From JADCRZ01 sp039921525 (GTDB taxonomy: Bacteria; Bacteroidota; Bacteroidia; Chitinophagales; Chitinophagaceae), in NCBI GenBank assembly GCA_039921525.1, contig JBDSBP010000216.1:1-15444 (forward strand): a DNA stretch of 15,444 nt, in the 5' to 3' direction. Under the pieces are notes generated by a model. The model saw only the letters and a program-made list of their open reading frames with translations, was not told where the DNA came from and ran no database searches. A program made the translations under genes and the position numbers. Of this stretch, positions 1 to 6,867 are shown piece after piece (position 1 is the stretch's first letter; each line of letters starts with the position of its first letter).

Positions 1-448
1 ATCCACCGTAATAAGGGTTATAAAAATTAAACGTGTTGTAAGGATTGTAATAGCTGTTCCAGTAGTAATAACTGTTCCAGGGGGTATTGATGTTGTACGC
101 GTAATTATTATATTTCCAGTTGCTATAGCCGTCGTACATATAATAATCATTGAAGGCACCCATACGCATGTTGCTGCCAATGCTCATGCGCAGAAAGCGA
201 TCATTGCGGTAGCCGTCAAAATCCTCGTACGAATCATAGGCATTACTATTCCTGCCCTGTGCGCCCATATACCGTTGAGGCTGATTATCTGCAGATACGT
301 AATCATCCTGCTGAGCCTGGACTCTTACCTTTGCCGGTGAATAATATACATCATCCGGAGTTTGACCCATTTTGTATGCCGTTGAGCAGCTGGTAAGAGC
401 TGCCACACTTAAGGCCAGAAATAGAATTTTTGCATTCATGTTATTCAT
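1..448 (-). CDS. Tyr/Asn-rich putative lipoprotein, C-terminus outside the window
   Basis: The reading frame is open from an ATG at 448-446 to the left edge, giving 149 visible residues; a second in-frame ATG at 439-437 is an equally possible start. The N-terminus has a short hydrophobic stretch followed by a lipobox (L18-T-S-C21), so a lipid-anchored envelope protein is inferred. Residues 22-100 are polar. The last 49 visible residues contain 16 Tyr and 11 Asn, with recurring Asn-Pro-Tyr and Trp-Asn-Ser-Tyr-Tyr patterns, which looks like a low-complexity surface or adhesive region. I do not recognise a named family. It is transcribed divergently from proS. The real length is unknown because the 3' end is missing. 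Confidence 0.8.
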   Translation of the reverse strand, partial: MNNMNAKILFLALSVAALTSCSTAYKMGQTPDDVYYSPAKVRVQAQQDDYVSADNQPQRYMGAQGRNSNAYDSYEDFDGYRNDRFLRMSIGSNMRMGAFNDYYMYDGYSNWKYNNYAYNINTPWNSYYYWNSYYNPYNTFNFYNPYYGG

Positions 449-496
449 GGCAACTTTATTTAGAGTTTTAAAAATTACTTTTGCGATTTAGTGCGT

Positions 497-504
497 TAAA
501 GTTA
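497..504 (-). promoter_or_regulatory. Possible Bacteroidota -7 element for the lipoprotein gene
   Basis: On the minus strand these bases read TAACTTTA, one mismatch from the Bacteroidota sigma-70 -7 consensus TAnnTTTG. The position would give a leader of about 40 nt before the ATG at 448. No convincing -33 TTTG was found at the expected distance, so this is a weak call. Confidence 0.3.
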
Positions 505-539
505 CAACAAAAAACTTGGCCTTAAGTTGAAAATTATTT

Positions 540-563
540 TCAGCATATGTTAAAAAATGCTGA
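540..563. other. Small hairpin between lipoprotein gene and proS
   Basis: TCAGCAT (540-546) and ATGCTGA (557-563) are perfect inverted copies separated by 10 nt. It lies upstream of both divergent genes, so it is not a gene-end terminator; it could be an operator half-site pair or chance. Confidence 0.35.
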
Positions 564-586
564 GTTAAACATAATTTGGCGCTTTT

Positions 587-695
587 GCCATCAGCCATCG
601 GCTGTCAGCTGCCAGGAGGGAACATTTCACAGGTAGAATTCCTGGTAGCCGATAGCCGATCAATGATAGCCGATCAATGATAGCCGATAGCTGAT
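587..695. repeat. Inverted heptamer arrays (core GATAGCY) between lipoprotein gene and proS
   Basis: The left arm 587-614 is four degenerate 7-bp units (gccatca, gccatcg, gctgtca, gctgcca). The right arm 643-695 is seven and a half units in strict register on the opposite sense (tggtagc, cgatagc, cgatcaa, tgatagc, and so on). The arms are imperfect reverse complements and the pairing extends through ccagg/cctgg, leaving a spacer of about 24 nt. The right arm ends about 30 nt before the proS ATG. Confidence 0.8.
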
Positions 696-726
696 TAAGA
701 AATTTTAAGGTAAATAATGAAACATC

Positions 727-2202
727 ATGAGTAAAGAGATAACAAGCAGGAAGCAGGATTATTCGCAGTGGTATAACGACCTGGTTATAAAAGGCAGCCT
801 GGCAGATTATTCACAGGTACGGGGTTGTATGGTGATTAAACCTTACGGTTTTGCCCTTTGGGAAAATATGCGCGACCAGCTGGACAGGATGTTTAAGGAC
901 ACTGGCCACGTGAATGCTTACTTTCCTTTATTCATACCCAAAAGTTTTTTGAGCAGAGAGGCGGCCCATGTGGAAGGTTTCGCCAAAGAGTGCGCAGTGG
1001 TAACACATTATCGCTTAATGAGCGATCCGAATGGAGGTGGGCTTGTAGTTGATCCCGAAGCAAAACTGGACGAAGAATTGATCGTAAGGCCCACCAGTGA
1101 AACCATTATCTGGAATACCTACCGGGATTGGATTCAATCTTACCGTGACCTTCCATTATTAATTAATCAATGGGCCAATGTGGTTCGTTGGGAAATGCGC
1201 ACAAGATTATTTTTGCGGACAGTGGAATTTCTATGGCAGGAAGGCCATACCGCACATGCTACTGCCCGGGAAGCCATTGAAGAAACGGAAAAAATGCTTA
1301 ATGTATATGCTGATTTTGTGGAGAACTGGATGGCCCTTCCGGTTATAAAAGGAGTAAAAACGGAAAGCGAGCGGTTTGCCGGAGCTATCAACACATATTG
1401 TATCGAAGCGCTCATGCAGGACGGTAAGGCGTTGCAGGCAGGTACTTCACATTTTTTGGGACAGAATTTTGCCAGGGCATTCGATGTAAAATTTTCTGAC
1501 AAGGACAATAAGCTGGATTACGTATGGGCAACCAGTTGGGGAGTGAGCACGAGAATGATCGGCGCTTTGGTAATGGCTCACAGCGATGATGAAGGGCTTA
1601 TTCTGCCCCCCCGTATTGCACCCTGGCAGGTGGTAATCGTTCCCATATTTAAGGGACAGGAACAAAAATCGCGTATAGATGAAAAAGCGGGCGAATTGGT
1701 ACAACAGTTAAAAAAAGTCGGGTTAAGGGTCAAGTATGATGATAATGAAAATACCAGGCCGGGATGGAAGTTCGCAGAATATGAAATGAAGGGTGTTCCT
1801 GTTCGGATAGCCATTGGATTGCGCGATATTGAAAACAATGTTGTTGAGATAGCCCGCCGTGATACACGGGAAAAGCTTAGCGTGCCATTGGATGGCCTAA
1901 CCGGCCACGTTACAGAGTTGCTGGAAGAAATACAACAGAACATGTATAAAAAGGCAAAGGATTTCCGTGATTCACATATTATAAGAGTAGATAGCTGGGA
2001 GGAATTTGAAACGGCCCTGGAAGGAGAAGGCGGGTTTATATCAGCACACTGGGATGGAACGGTTGAAACGGAAGCTAACATTAAAGAAAAATCGAAAGCC
2101 ACTATCAGGTGTATACCCCTGGATAATGTGCAGGAAGAGGGTGTTTGCATTTTAACAGGTAAACCAAGCGTGCAGCGGGTGTTGTTCGCACGGGCGTATT
2201 GA
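727..2202 (+). CDS. proS: Prolyl-tRNA synthetase (class II, archaeal/eukaryotic-like short form)
   Basis: This cytoplasmic enzyme charges tRNA-Pro with proline using ATP. The 491-residue length fits the short ProRS type without the inserted editing domain found in the longer bacterial form. Visible signatures are RPTSE (121-125), the class II motif 2 region with RTVEFLWQEGHTAHAT (164-179), GTSHFLGQ (239-246) and the motif 3 region ending in the conserved Arg of GVSTRMIGA (272-280). The anticodon-binding domain follows from about 300 to 400. The C-terminal domain (about 405-491) ends in the typical Ala-Arg-Ala-Tyr. Of the Cys residues that bind zinc in archaeal homologues, only C462 and C474 are visible; HWDGT (441-445) and ILTGKP (475-480) occupy positions where Cys is expected. 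The start ATG is preceded by an A-rich, non-Shine-Dalgarno leader. A five-codon out-of-frame ORF (717-734) overlaps the start. Confidence 0.97.
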   Translation: MSKEITSRKQDYSQWYNDLVIKGSLADYSQVRGCMVIKPYGFALWENMRDQLDRMFKDTGHVNAYFPLFIPKSFLSREAAHVEGFAKECAVVTHYRLMSDPNGGGLVVDPEAKLDEELIVRPTSETIIWNTYRDWIQSYRDLPLLINQWANVVRWEMRTRLFLRTVEFLWQEGHTAHATAREAIEETEKMLNVYADFVENWMALPVIKGVKTESERFAGAINTYCIEALMQDGKALQAGTSHFLGQNFARAFDVKFSDKDNKLDYVWATSWGVSTRMIGALVMAHSDDEGLILPPRIAPWQVVIVPIFKGQEQKSRIDEKAGELVQQLKKVGLRVKYDDNENTRPGWKFAEYEMKGVPVRIAIGLRDIENNVVEIARRDTREKLSVPLDGLTGHVTELLEEIQQNMYKKAKDFRDSHIIRVDSWEEFETALEGEGGFISAHWDGTVETEANIKEKSKATIRCIPLDNVQEEGVCILTGKPSVQRVLFARAY

Positions 2203-2205
2203 AAA

Positions 2206-2233
2206 GTGGCTTTCAGCTATCGGCTATCAGCTT
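2206..2233. repeat. Heptamer array, left arm (GCTATCR sense) just after proS
   Basis: Four 7-bp units in register (gtggctt, tcagcta, tcggcta, tcagctt) begin 3 nt after the proS stop. They are the reverse complement of the GATAGCY units in the array at 2323-2413 and face it across an 89-nt AT-rich spacer. Confidence 0.85.
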
Positions 2234-2322
2234 CAATAAATAGACAATCAATCCTTATAATATTAAATACCCGGAATTTAAATTTCGGTTCCGAATGATA
2301 GGCTCAATAAAAAACCAAAAAA

Positions 2323-2413
2323 AAGCCGATAGCCGATAGCTGATCGCCGATAGCTGATAGCAGATAGCTGATAGCTGATAGCTGATAGCTGATAGCCGAT
2401 AGCTGATAGCCAT
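2323..2413. repeat. Thirteen-unit heptamer array (TAGCYGA) directly upstream of the DUF2752 gene
   Basis: Ninety-one bases form exactly thirteen 7-bp units with no register break. The commonest unit is tagctga, with variants tagccga, tcgccga, tagcaga and tagccat. The array ends 9 nt before the ATG at 2423, so it probably lies in the mRNA leader. It faces the inverted array at 2206-2233. It is the longest array in the window, with a run of four identical central units (2365-2392), and so is the likeliest to change copy number by slippage. Confidence 0.95.
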
Positions 2414-2422
2414 TACTGAATT

Positions 2423-2752
2423 ATGATTCTCCTAACCTCATACACCACCTTCATTCACTGGCTGCAAGAAAATTTGCTGACATGTCCTTCCAGGAAATTT
2501 TTGCATATTGATTGCCCGGGTTGTGGATTTCAAAGAAGTTGTATTGAGCTTATGAAAGGCAACCTGGGCGCAAGCCTGGAAATTTACCCCGCAACAATAC
2601 CCATATTCATACTTATCGCATTTACTATGTTACACCTGAAATATAAATTCCTCTACGGGGCTATGCTGATAAAATATTTACATATAAGTATAGCTATTGT
2701 AGTGGTGGTCTTTTATATTTACAAGATTATATACCTTAAAATAACTGATTAA
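2423..2752 (+). CDS. DUF2752 family small membrane protein
   Basis: This is a 109-residue protein with the DUF2752 hallmark Cys-Pro-Gly-Cys-Gly at 31-35, followed by F-Q-R where the family usually has a short stretch ending in Arg-Ala. Additional Cys residues lie at 21 and 40. Two hydrophobic segments at about 59-72 and 84-105 are likely membrane helices. The biochemical role of the family is unknown; the CPGCG motif suggests metal binding or a redox function, which is inference. The stop overlaps the next ATG by one base (TAATG), so the two genes are probably translationally coupled. Its leader carries the thirteen-unit heptamer array. Confidence 0.88.
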   Translation: MILLTSYTTFIHWLQENLLTCPSRKFLHIDCPGCGFQRSCIELMKGNLGASLEIYPATIPIFILIAFTMLHLKYKFLYGAMLIKYLHISIAIVVVVFYIYKIIYLKITD

Positions 2753-3123
2753 TGGAAAATAGAAATGAATTTCGCGATGATCAAAATTTTTACAGTGGAC
2801 AAACAGCCTTGCCTAATGCAACGGCTGTTTTAGTTTTAGGCATAATTTCTATTGTTGGATGTTTTTGTTATGGCGTGGTAGGATTGATTTGTAGTATTAT
2901 AGCGCTTGTATTGTATTCAAAAGATAAAAAGGTATACCTGCTAAGCCCGCAATCGTATACGCCAGGCTCGTATAGCAACCTGAATGCCGGCCGGATCTGT
3001 GCTATCATCGGTTTAATAATTTCAGCGTTGTACTTTTTGTTGATAATAGGCTTCCTGATATTCTTTGGAACAGCGTTTCTTCATAATCCTCAGGATTTTA
3101 TACGACAAATGCAACAGAGCTAA
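2752..3123 (+). CDS. CCC-motif (DUF4190-like) membrane protein
   Basis: This is a 123-residue protein with a polar N-terminus (1-22), a hydrophobic hairpin at about 24-54, a linker with Ser-Pro-Gln-Ser-Tyr (65-69), and a second hydrophobic region at about 80-106. The pattern G-C-F-C-Y-G (36-41) corresponds to the Cys-Cys-Cys motif after which this Bacteroidota family is named; here the middle Cys is Phe. The later NLNAGRICAIIGLIISAL (77-94) also matches the family. Function is unknown; the pairing with a DUF2752 protein is consistent with a small membrane complex. The gene shares the TAATG junction with the upstream gene and ends at the convergent heptamer inverted repeat. Confidence 0.85.
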   Translation: MENRNEFRDDQNFYSGQTALPNATAVLVLGIISIVGCFCYGVVGLICSIIALVLYSKDKKVYLLSPQSYTPGSYSNLNAGRICAIIGLIISALYFLLIIGFLIFFGTAFLHNPQDFIRQMQQS

Positions 3124-3207
3124 TTACGAATTACGAATTATTGATATCGTGTTCTGACCACTGGGAACTTCATACAATTCGTAATTCGTAATTTGAAATT
3201 CGTAATT
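3122..3207. repeat. Perfect 18-bp inverted heptamer repeat (AATTCGT) between convergent genes
   Basis: AATTACGAATTACGAATT (3122-3139) and AATTCGTAATTCGTAATT (3176-3193) are exact reverse complements separated by 36 nt. Each arm is built of 7-bp units. The right arm continues in register through aatttga and another aattcgt to about 3207, five bases before the stop of the RDD gene; the left arm overlaps the stop codon of the CCC-motif gene. It could fold into a long AT-rich hairpin in either transcript, but there is no U-tract typical of an intrinsic terminator. Confidence 0.93.
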
Positions 3208-3211
3208 GTAT

Positions 3212-3925
3212 TCAGTCTCGCGATGTCAGGTAATTATAATCCGCCAGCAATACCTTTAAGAACAGTATCGGCTCCATGTCGCTTTGGATTTGCAATAGTT
3301 GCATGATTTTTTGTGCTGCCTGGGTTGCTATATTGTGATTGCCGGAGTTATTTACTTTTATTACCACTTCCTTTATAAGTTGCATATCATGGTCTCCCAA
3401 ACTGGTTACCTCCGGGAAGGTAACTTTGTAATCAACCAGCCGATTGGGAACATACAAGGTTTGTTGAAATTGTATACGGGGTTCTGTTTTAATAATTGCA
3501 GTGCCGGCAACCATATCTCCCAGTCGCTGTTTACGATCCGTGGCGGCGATACATATTAGAGCACCAAGGGGAATATCAATCACCCTGAATACCCAGCGGA
3601 TCAGGTACTGACCCAGGCTTGGTTGGGAGCCGTCCAGGCTGATGACTTTCATCTTCATCACTTTTTTTCCCACGCTTTGACCATTCATAAAAATCTCGCT
3701 GGCAAGATTGTAAAAATAGATAGGCAAATAAAATACGATAACGATCCATTGTCTTCGTCCAGCGAATATAACACTGCTCAAAATGGCGAAAACGACGGAA
3801 AGCACAATAAGATACGCGGATATAATCAGGAAATCGATAAGAAACCCCACTAAACGTTCCCCCAAACTGGCAAGGTCGTATTCCAGTTCAATATTCTGGG
3901 TGGTGGTAATCAGGATAGTATTCAT
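3212..3925 (-). CDS. RDD family membrane protein
   Basis: This is a 237-residue integral membrane protein with the RDD domain in the first 150 residues. The expected Arg and first Asp lie around the first helix (R24, D31) and the last Asp in R-L-G-D-M-V-A-G-T (134-142). GQSVGKK (82-88) between helices is also typical. Hydrophobic segments are at about 25-54, 60-76 and 108-128. Residues 150-237 form a soluble, partly helical tail without a recognised domain. RDD proteins recur beside SpoIIM-like, DUF58 and MoxR genes in Bacteroidota and Actinobacteria; the molecular role is not firmly established. It is divergent from the SpoIIM-like gene, with a 270-nt gap holding inverted heptamer arms. Confidence 0.92.
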   Translation of the reverse strand: MNTILITTTQNIELEYDLASLGERLVGFLIDFLIISAYLIVLSVVFAILSSVIFAGRRQWIVIVFYLPIYFYNLASEIFMNGQSVGKKVMKMKVISLDGSQPSLGQYLIRWVFRVIDIPLGALICIAATDRKQRLGDMVAGTAIIKTEPRIQFQQTLYVPNRLVDYKVTFPEVTSLGDHDMQLIKEVVIKVNNSGNHNIATQAAQKIMQLLQIQSDMEPILFLKVLLADYNYLTSRD

Positions 3926-3955
3926 TCAAATTTTAATTCAGTAATATACAATTTA

Positions 3956-3983
3956 GTTTAACGTTTAAAGTTCAAAGTTTAAA
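3956..3983. repeat. Heptamer array, left arm (GTTTAAA sense)
   Basis: Four in-register 7-bp units (gtttaac, gtttaaa, gttcaaa, gtttaaa) lie 31 nt upstream of the RDD start. They are the reverse complement of the TTTRAAC units at 4123-4157, across a 139-nt spacer in which I see no gene. Confidence 0.85.
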
Positions 3984-4122
3984 GTGTTTGTTCGTTCGTA
4001 TTTTGCAGGGTCGGCAGTTAGGTTGTCGTAAGATCCTCATTGATGAGATGCAGTTAATACCAAAACAATCCTATAATTTGAAGCAACTTCGAACCAACCG
4101 GCTCCCCATCTAACGACCCAAC

Positions 4123-4157
4123 TTTGAATTTTGAACTTTAAACTTTAAACTTTAAAC
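4123..4157. repeat. Heptamer array, right arm (TTTRAAC) upstream of the SpoIIM-like gene
   Basis: Five in-register 7-bp units: tttgaat, tttgaac, then three identical tttaaac. It faces the array at 3956-3983. The same core recurs at 10467-10556. Confidence 0.9.
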
Positions 4158-4160
4158 TAA

Positions 4161-4192
4161 TTTAGATTTTTCTATTATCTTACCAATCTAAA
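4161..4192. promoter_or_regulatory. 8-bp inverted repeat immediately before the SpoIIM-like start
   Basis: TTTAGATT (4161-4168) and AATCTAAA (4185-4192) are perfect inverted copies separated by 16 nt and end 3 nt before the ATG at 4196. It could be an operator or a leader hairpin masking the start; nothing identifies a regulator. Confidence 0.4.
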
Positions 4193-4195
4193 CCT

Positions 4196-5245
4196 ATGCG
4201 AGAAGCCCAATTCCTTAAACAAAACTCCGATAAATGGAAGCAATATGAACAGGAGCTGCATCATTTTGATAGCCCAGATGCATTTGCAGACCGTTTCGTA
4301 GAACTCATCGACGACCTGGCTTACTCAAAAACTTTCTATCCCAAAAGCAATACCAGTAAATATCTTAACGGCCTGGCGTCTTTATTTCACCAGAAAATAT
4401 ATAAGAACAAAAAAGAAAAATCTGCTCGTATTATGAGTTTTTGGCAGTTTGAACTACCTTACCTGTTTAAACAATATCACCGGCATCTATTATACTCCTT
4501 TTTGTTTTTTATCGTATTCACCTTCCTGGGTGTTTTATCTGCTAAATATGATGATTCATTTATCCGCCTGATCCTTTCAGACGAATATGTGAATATGACC
4601 AACGAAAACATTGAAAAAGGTGACCCATTTGGTGTTTATAAAAAGCAGGGACAGGCTGATATGTTTTTTTTCATCGCATTCAACAATATACGGGTATCTT
4701 TTCTCGCCTATGTGTCTGGAATCCTGTTTTCTGTGGGAACGGTGCTCTTGCTGTTTCAAAATGGATTGATGCTGGGTTCATTTGAATATTATTTTTTCTC
4801 AAAAGGATTGGGCATGCAATCCATTCCCGTTGTTTTTCTGCACGGTACCCTGGAGATATTGGCTATTGTAGTAGCGGGTTGTTCGGGGTTAATTTTGGGA
4901 AACAGCATTCTTTTTCCAAAAACCTTTTCTCGTTGGCACTCCCTGGTGAAGGGGGGAAGGGATGGAATAAAAATCGTTTTCGGCCTCGTTCCAATTTTTC
5001 TGCTGGCAGCCTTCATTGAAAGTTTTGTTACCCGGTATACGGGAATGCCTTTCTGGCTAAGTTATACTATCCTTATTTTCTCACTGGCTTTTATGGTCTG
5101 GTATTTTATTATTTATCCTATTCTGTTGCATAAAAAGATCGACAACGAAATGAACTTGGATATTCATTCAGATGATAAAAATTTTAAACTATGGCTGCGC
5201 AAAAAATTGAATTCAGAAAAACCAGGGATTTCGGTGAAAATCTAA
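4196..5245 (+). CDS. Stage II sporulation protein M-like (SpoIIM/DUF95 family) membrane protein
   Basis: This is a 349-residue protein with a hydrophilic, partly helical N-terminal region (1-95) containing repeated aromatic and charged residues, then a multi-pass membrane domain (helices at about 97-115, 157-187, 212-236, 258-277, 287-310). The family pattern is clear: F-N-N-I-R-V-S-F-L-A-Y-V-S-G (162-175), F-Q-N-G (187-190), H-G-T-L-E (216-220) and the Gly-rich A-G-C-S-G-L-I-L-G (227-235). In endospore formers SpoIIM is part of the engulfment complex; homologues in non-sporulating bacteria such as this one sit in the MoxR/DUF58 module, and their role is unknown. It is the first gene of the cluster, and its last 55 nt overlap the next gene. 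Confidence 0.92.
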   Translation: MREAQFLKQNSDKWKQYEQELHHFDSPDAFADRFVELIDDLAYSKTFYPKSNTSKYLNGLASLFHQKIYKNKKEKSARIMSFWQFELPYLFKQYHRHLLYSFLFFIVFTFLGVLSAKYDDSFIRLILSDEYVNMTNENIEKGDPFGVYKKQGQADMFFFIAFNNIRVSFLAYVSGILFSVGTVLLLFQNGLMLGSFEYYFFSKGLGMQSIPVVFLHGTLEILAIVVAGCSGLILGNSILFPKTFSRWHSLVKGGRDGIKIVFGLVPIFLLAAFIESFVTRYTGMPFWLSYTILIFSLAFMVWYFIIYPILLHKKIDNEMNLDIHSDDKNFKLWLRKKLNSEKPGISVKI

Positions 5246-6078
5246 ATGATACCTTCCTGTTTATCAGGCTTAATTTTAAACCCTTATTTAATTCGTTTTT
5301 TGCTATCTGTGGACTGTTTATGCTGGTTCTGGCTGTATTTAAAGGCGTATTTCAATCCTCATTAACCGGCATAATCTGGCAGGGCATGTTTAAAGGAAAA
5401 ACGACAATCGCCAGGAACATGGAGCAAATGTATAGTTTTCAAAATCTCATGGCAGTATTGCTGGTTATGCTTACATTTATTTCCATGCAAGTTTCGGTAG
5501 GTGCTTATGTAAAATATTACGTGGACAATAACGGTAAAAAACCGGGCATTGAGGAAGTATGGACAATATTCAGAAAATACTTTTTCAGAATTTTCAGATA
5601 CAATATTGTTACTTGCGTGGCAGTTACATTTGGGTGTTTACTTTGCCTGGTACCCGGGATATACCTATCAGTAGTATTCATTCCTATAAGCCTGGTGGCT
5701 ATGATGGAAGACACGAATTTTATTACGTCTTATCATCGCTGCTTTGCACTCATCAAAGAAAATTTCTGGATTTCATTTTCCATTTACTTCATAGTTTTTT
5801 TTATATCTTATATCAGCTGGCTCATAACCGGCGCATTAATATCACTGGTTTTTAATTTGAGTGGTTATGTAACTGCTAATGATATGGAATCGACCACCAA
5901 TATGGTGAAATCTTTTTTTAATATTTTTTCTTTTTGTTTTTATATACTGTTCCTGGTAAGTGTAGCGTTTCATTATTTTAACCTCGTTGAAATAAAAGAC
6001 GGCACTGGTATTTTAAGCCGTATTAATAACATTGGCAAACATAATAAAGATCTCGATAGCATCGAGGAACAGTATTGA
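5191..6078 (+). CDS. Multi-pass membrane protein resembling glycerophosphodiesterase membrane domains
   Basis: This is a 295-residue hydrophobic protein with about six membrane segments (roughly 32-52, 86-108, 137-154, 156-171, 193-222, 242-264). The stretch V-P-G-I-Y-L-S (154-160) followed by M-E-D and a Y-H-R-C-F-A-L-I-K-E-N-F-W segment (181-193) resembles the membrane domain seen in some glycerophosphodiester phosphodiesterases. No catalytic phosphodiesterase domain is present, so an enzyme function should not be assumed. The ATG at 5191 lies 55 nt inside the 3' end of the SpoIIM-like gene; no later start keeps the conserved N-terminus. Homologues usually occupy this place in the Bacteroidota version of the module. 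Confidence 0.82.
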   Translation: MAAQKIEFRKTRDFGENLNDTFLFIRLNFKPLFNSFFAICGLFMLVLAVFKGVFQSSLTGIIWQGMFKGKTTIARNMEQMYSFQNLMAVLLVMLTFISMQVSVGAYVKYYVDNNGKKPGIEEVWTIFRKYFFRIFRYNIVTCVAVTFGCLLCLVPGIYLSVVFIPISLVAMMEDTNFITSYHRCFALIKENFWISFSIYFIVFFISYISWLITGALISLVFNLSGYVTANDMESTTNMVKSFFNIFSFCFYILFLVSVAFHYFNLVEIKDGTGILSRINNIGKHNKDLDSIEEQY

Positions 6079-6087
6079 CATCGGACG

Positions 6088-6115
6088 TCAGCTTTCAGCT
6101 ATCCGCTATCAGGTG
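6088..6115. repeat. Four-unit heptamer array (GCTATCR sense) inside the MoxR/DUF58 cluster
   Basis: The in-register units tcagctt, tcagcta, tccgcta and tcaggtg match the array after proS (2206-2233) in sequence and orientation. No facing GATAGCY arm is found nearby. Confidence 0.75.
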
Positions 6116-6127
6116 AGCACAGTTAGA

Positions 6128-6162
6128 AATTCGTAATTCGTAATTCTTGATTTGTAATTTAT
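6128..6162. repeat. Five-unit heptamer array (AATTCGT) upstream of the DUF4129 gene
   Basis: In-register units are aattcgt, aattcgt, aattctt, gatttgt and aatttat, decaying toward the DUF4129 ATG at 6169. The core is the same as in the inverted repeat at 3122-3207. It lies 12 nt after a different heptamer family. Confidence 0.8.
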
Positions 6163-6168
6163 ATTTGA

Positions 6169-6867
6169 ATGCGCCGTTTGGGGATAATCATATGCATCGT
6201 GTTTTTTTACCAGTTCAGCTTTGCACAGGAAGAAGTGGTGTTTGATACCGATTCCTTATCCCTCAGGAATTTCGAAACAGCAACTATCAACAATTACAAG
6301 GCCGATCCTAAATTTCAGTATGAGGAGGTAATTCAACCATCAAGATCTTTATGGGCCAGGTTCTGGGCCTGGTTCTGGCAGAAAATTAGTAGTCTCTTTG
6401 GCAATGAAACTAGCCAGGATACGTTTTCAGTTTTCATTATTATTCTTTCTGTAAGCATCCTGGTGTTTTTTATTGTTAAGCTAACCGGCATGAGCAATAT
6501 GGGATTGTTTGGCAAGAAAAACAAAGAAGAAGGGCTCGGTTATTCTGTAACGGAAGATAATATCCATTCCATCAACTTTGATGCTGCCATTGAACAAGCC
6601 ATGGCCGATAAAAATTTTCGTTTTGCCGTTAGGCTTTTATACCTGCAGACTTTGAAAAACCTCACCGATATCGGCTTGATAAACTGGCAGGTTAATAAAA
6701 CCAACATAGCTTATGTAGAGGAACTTAACGGTAATGAATACCAGCAAAGTTTTCGTACCCTCACGTTACAGTTTGAAAATAACTGGTATGGATATGTGCC
6801 GATAGAAGAAAACGAGTTTCAGGGAGTAATAAATCATTTCCGTCAATTTAACCAGAAACTATCTTGA
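6169..6867 (+). CDS. DUF4129 domain membrane protein
   Basis: This is a 232-residue protein. Residues 1-19 look like a signal peptide ending F-S-F-A-Q, so the region 20-85 is probably periplasmic. A Trp-rich amphipathic patch (W62-W70) precedes a single membrane helix at about 85-104. The C-terminal part (about 138-228) is a DUF4129 domain, recognised from R-F-A-V-R-L-L-Y-L-Q (151-160), I-N-W-Q-V-N-K-T-N (171-179) and the closing N-N-W-Y-G-Y (204-209). It is expected to face the cytoplasm, next to the MoxR and DUF58 partners. Its TGA overlaps the TTG start of the next gene (TTGA). Two heptamer arrays separate it from the upstream membrane gene. Confidence 0.9.
   Translation: MRRLGIIICIVFFYQFSFAQEEVVFDTDSLSLRNFETATINNYKADPKFQYEEVIQPSRSLWARFWAWFWQKISSLFGNETSQDTFSVFIIILSVSILVFFIVKLTGMSNMGLFGKKNKEEGLGYSVTEDNIHSINFDAAIEQAMADKNFRFAVRLLYLQTLKNLTDIGLINWQVNKTNIAYVEELNGNEYQQSFRTLTLQFENNWYGYVPIEENEFQGVINHFRQFNQKLS

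Noticed and set aside
717..734. Five-codon upstream ORF overlapping the proS start
   Set aside because: It is too short and without supporting signals; noted only because it overlaps the start codon out of frame.
1578..2150. 190-residue ORF on the minus strand
   Set aside because: It lies wholly antisense to proS, which has full family signatures; the translation has low-complexity Ser-rich composition and no recognisable domain.
2323..2413. Possible CRISPR array
   Set aside because: The repeats are contiguous 7-bp units with no spacers and no cas genes are present.
2406..2422. Shine-Dalgarno site for the DUF2752 gene
   Set aside because: No purine-rich GGAGG-like sequence is present; this fits the lineage, which rarely uses such sites.
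4176..4183. TATCTTAC as a -7 element for the SpoIIM-like gene
   Set aside because: Two mismatches at the most conserved end of the motif and almost no leader before the ATG.
6160..6167. Exact TAnnTTTG match (TATATTTG) before the DUF4129 gene
   Set aside because: It ends one base before the ATG, so transcription would start inside the gene; probably chance in AT-rich repeat decay.
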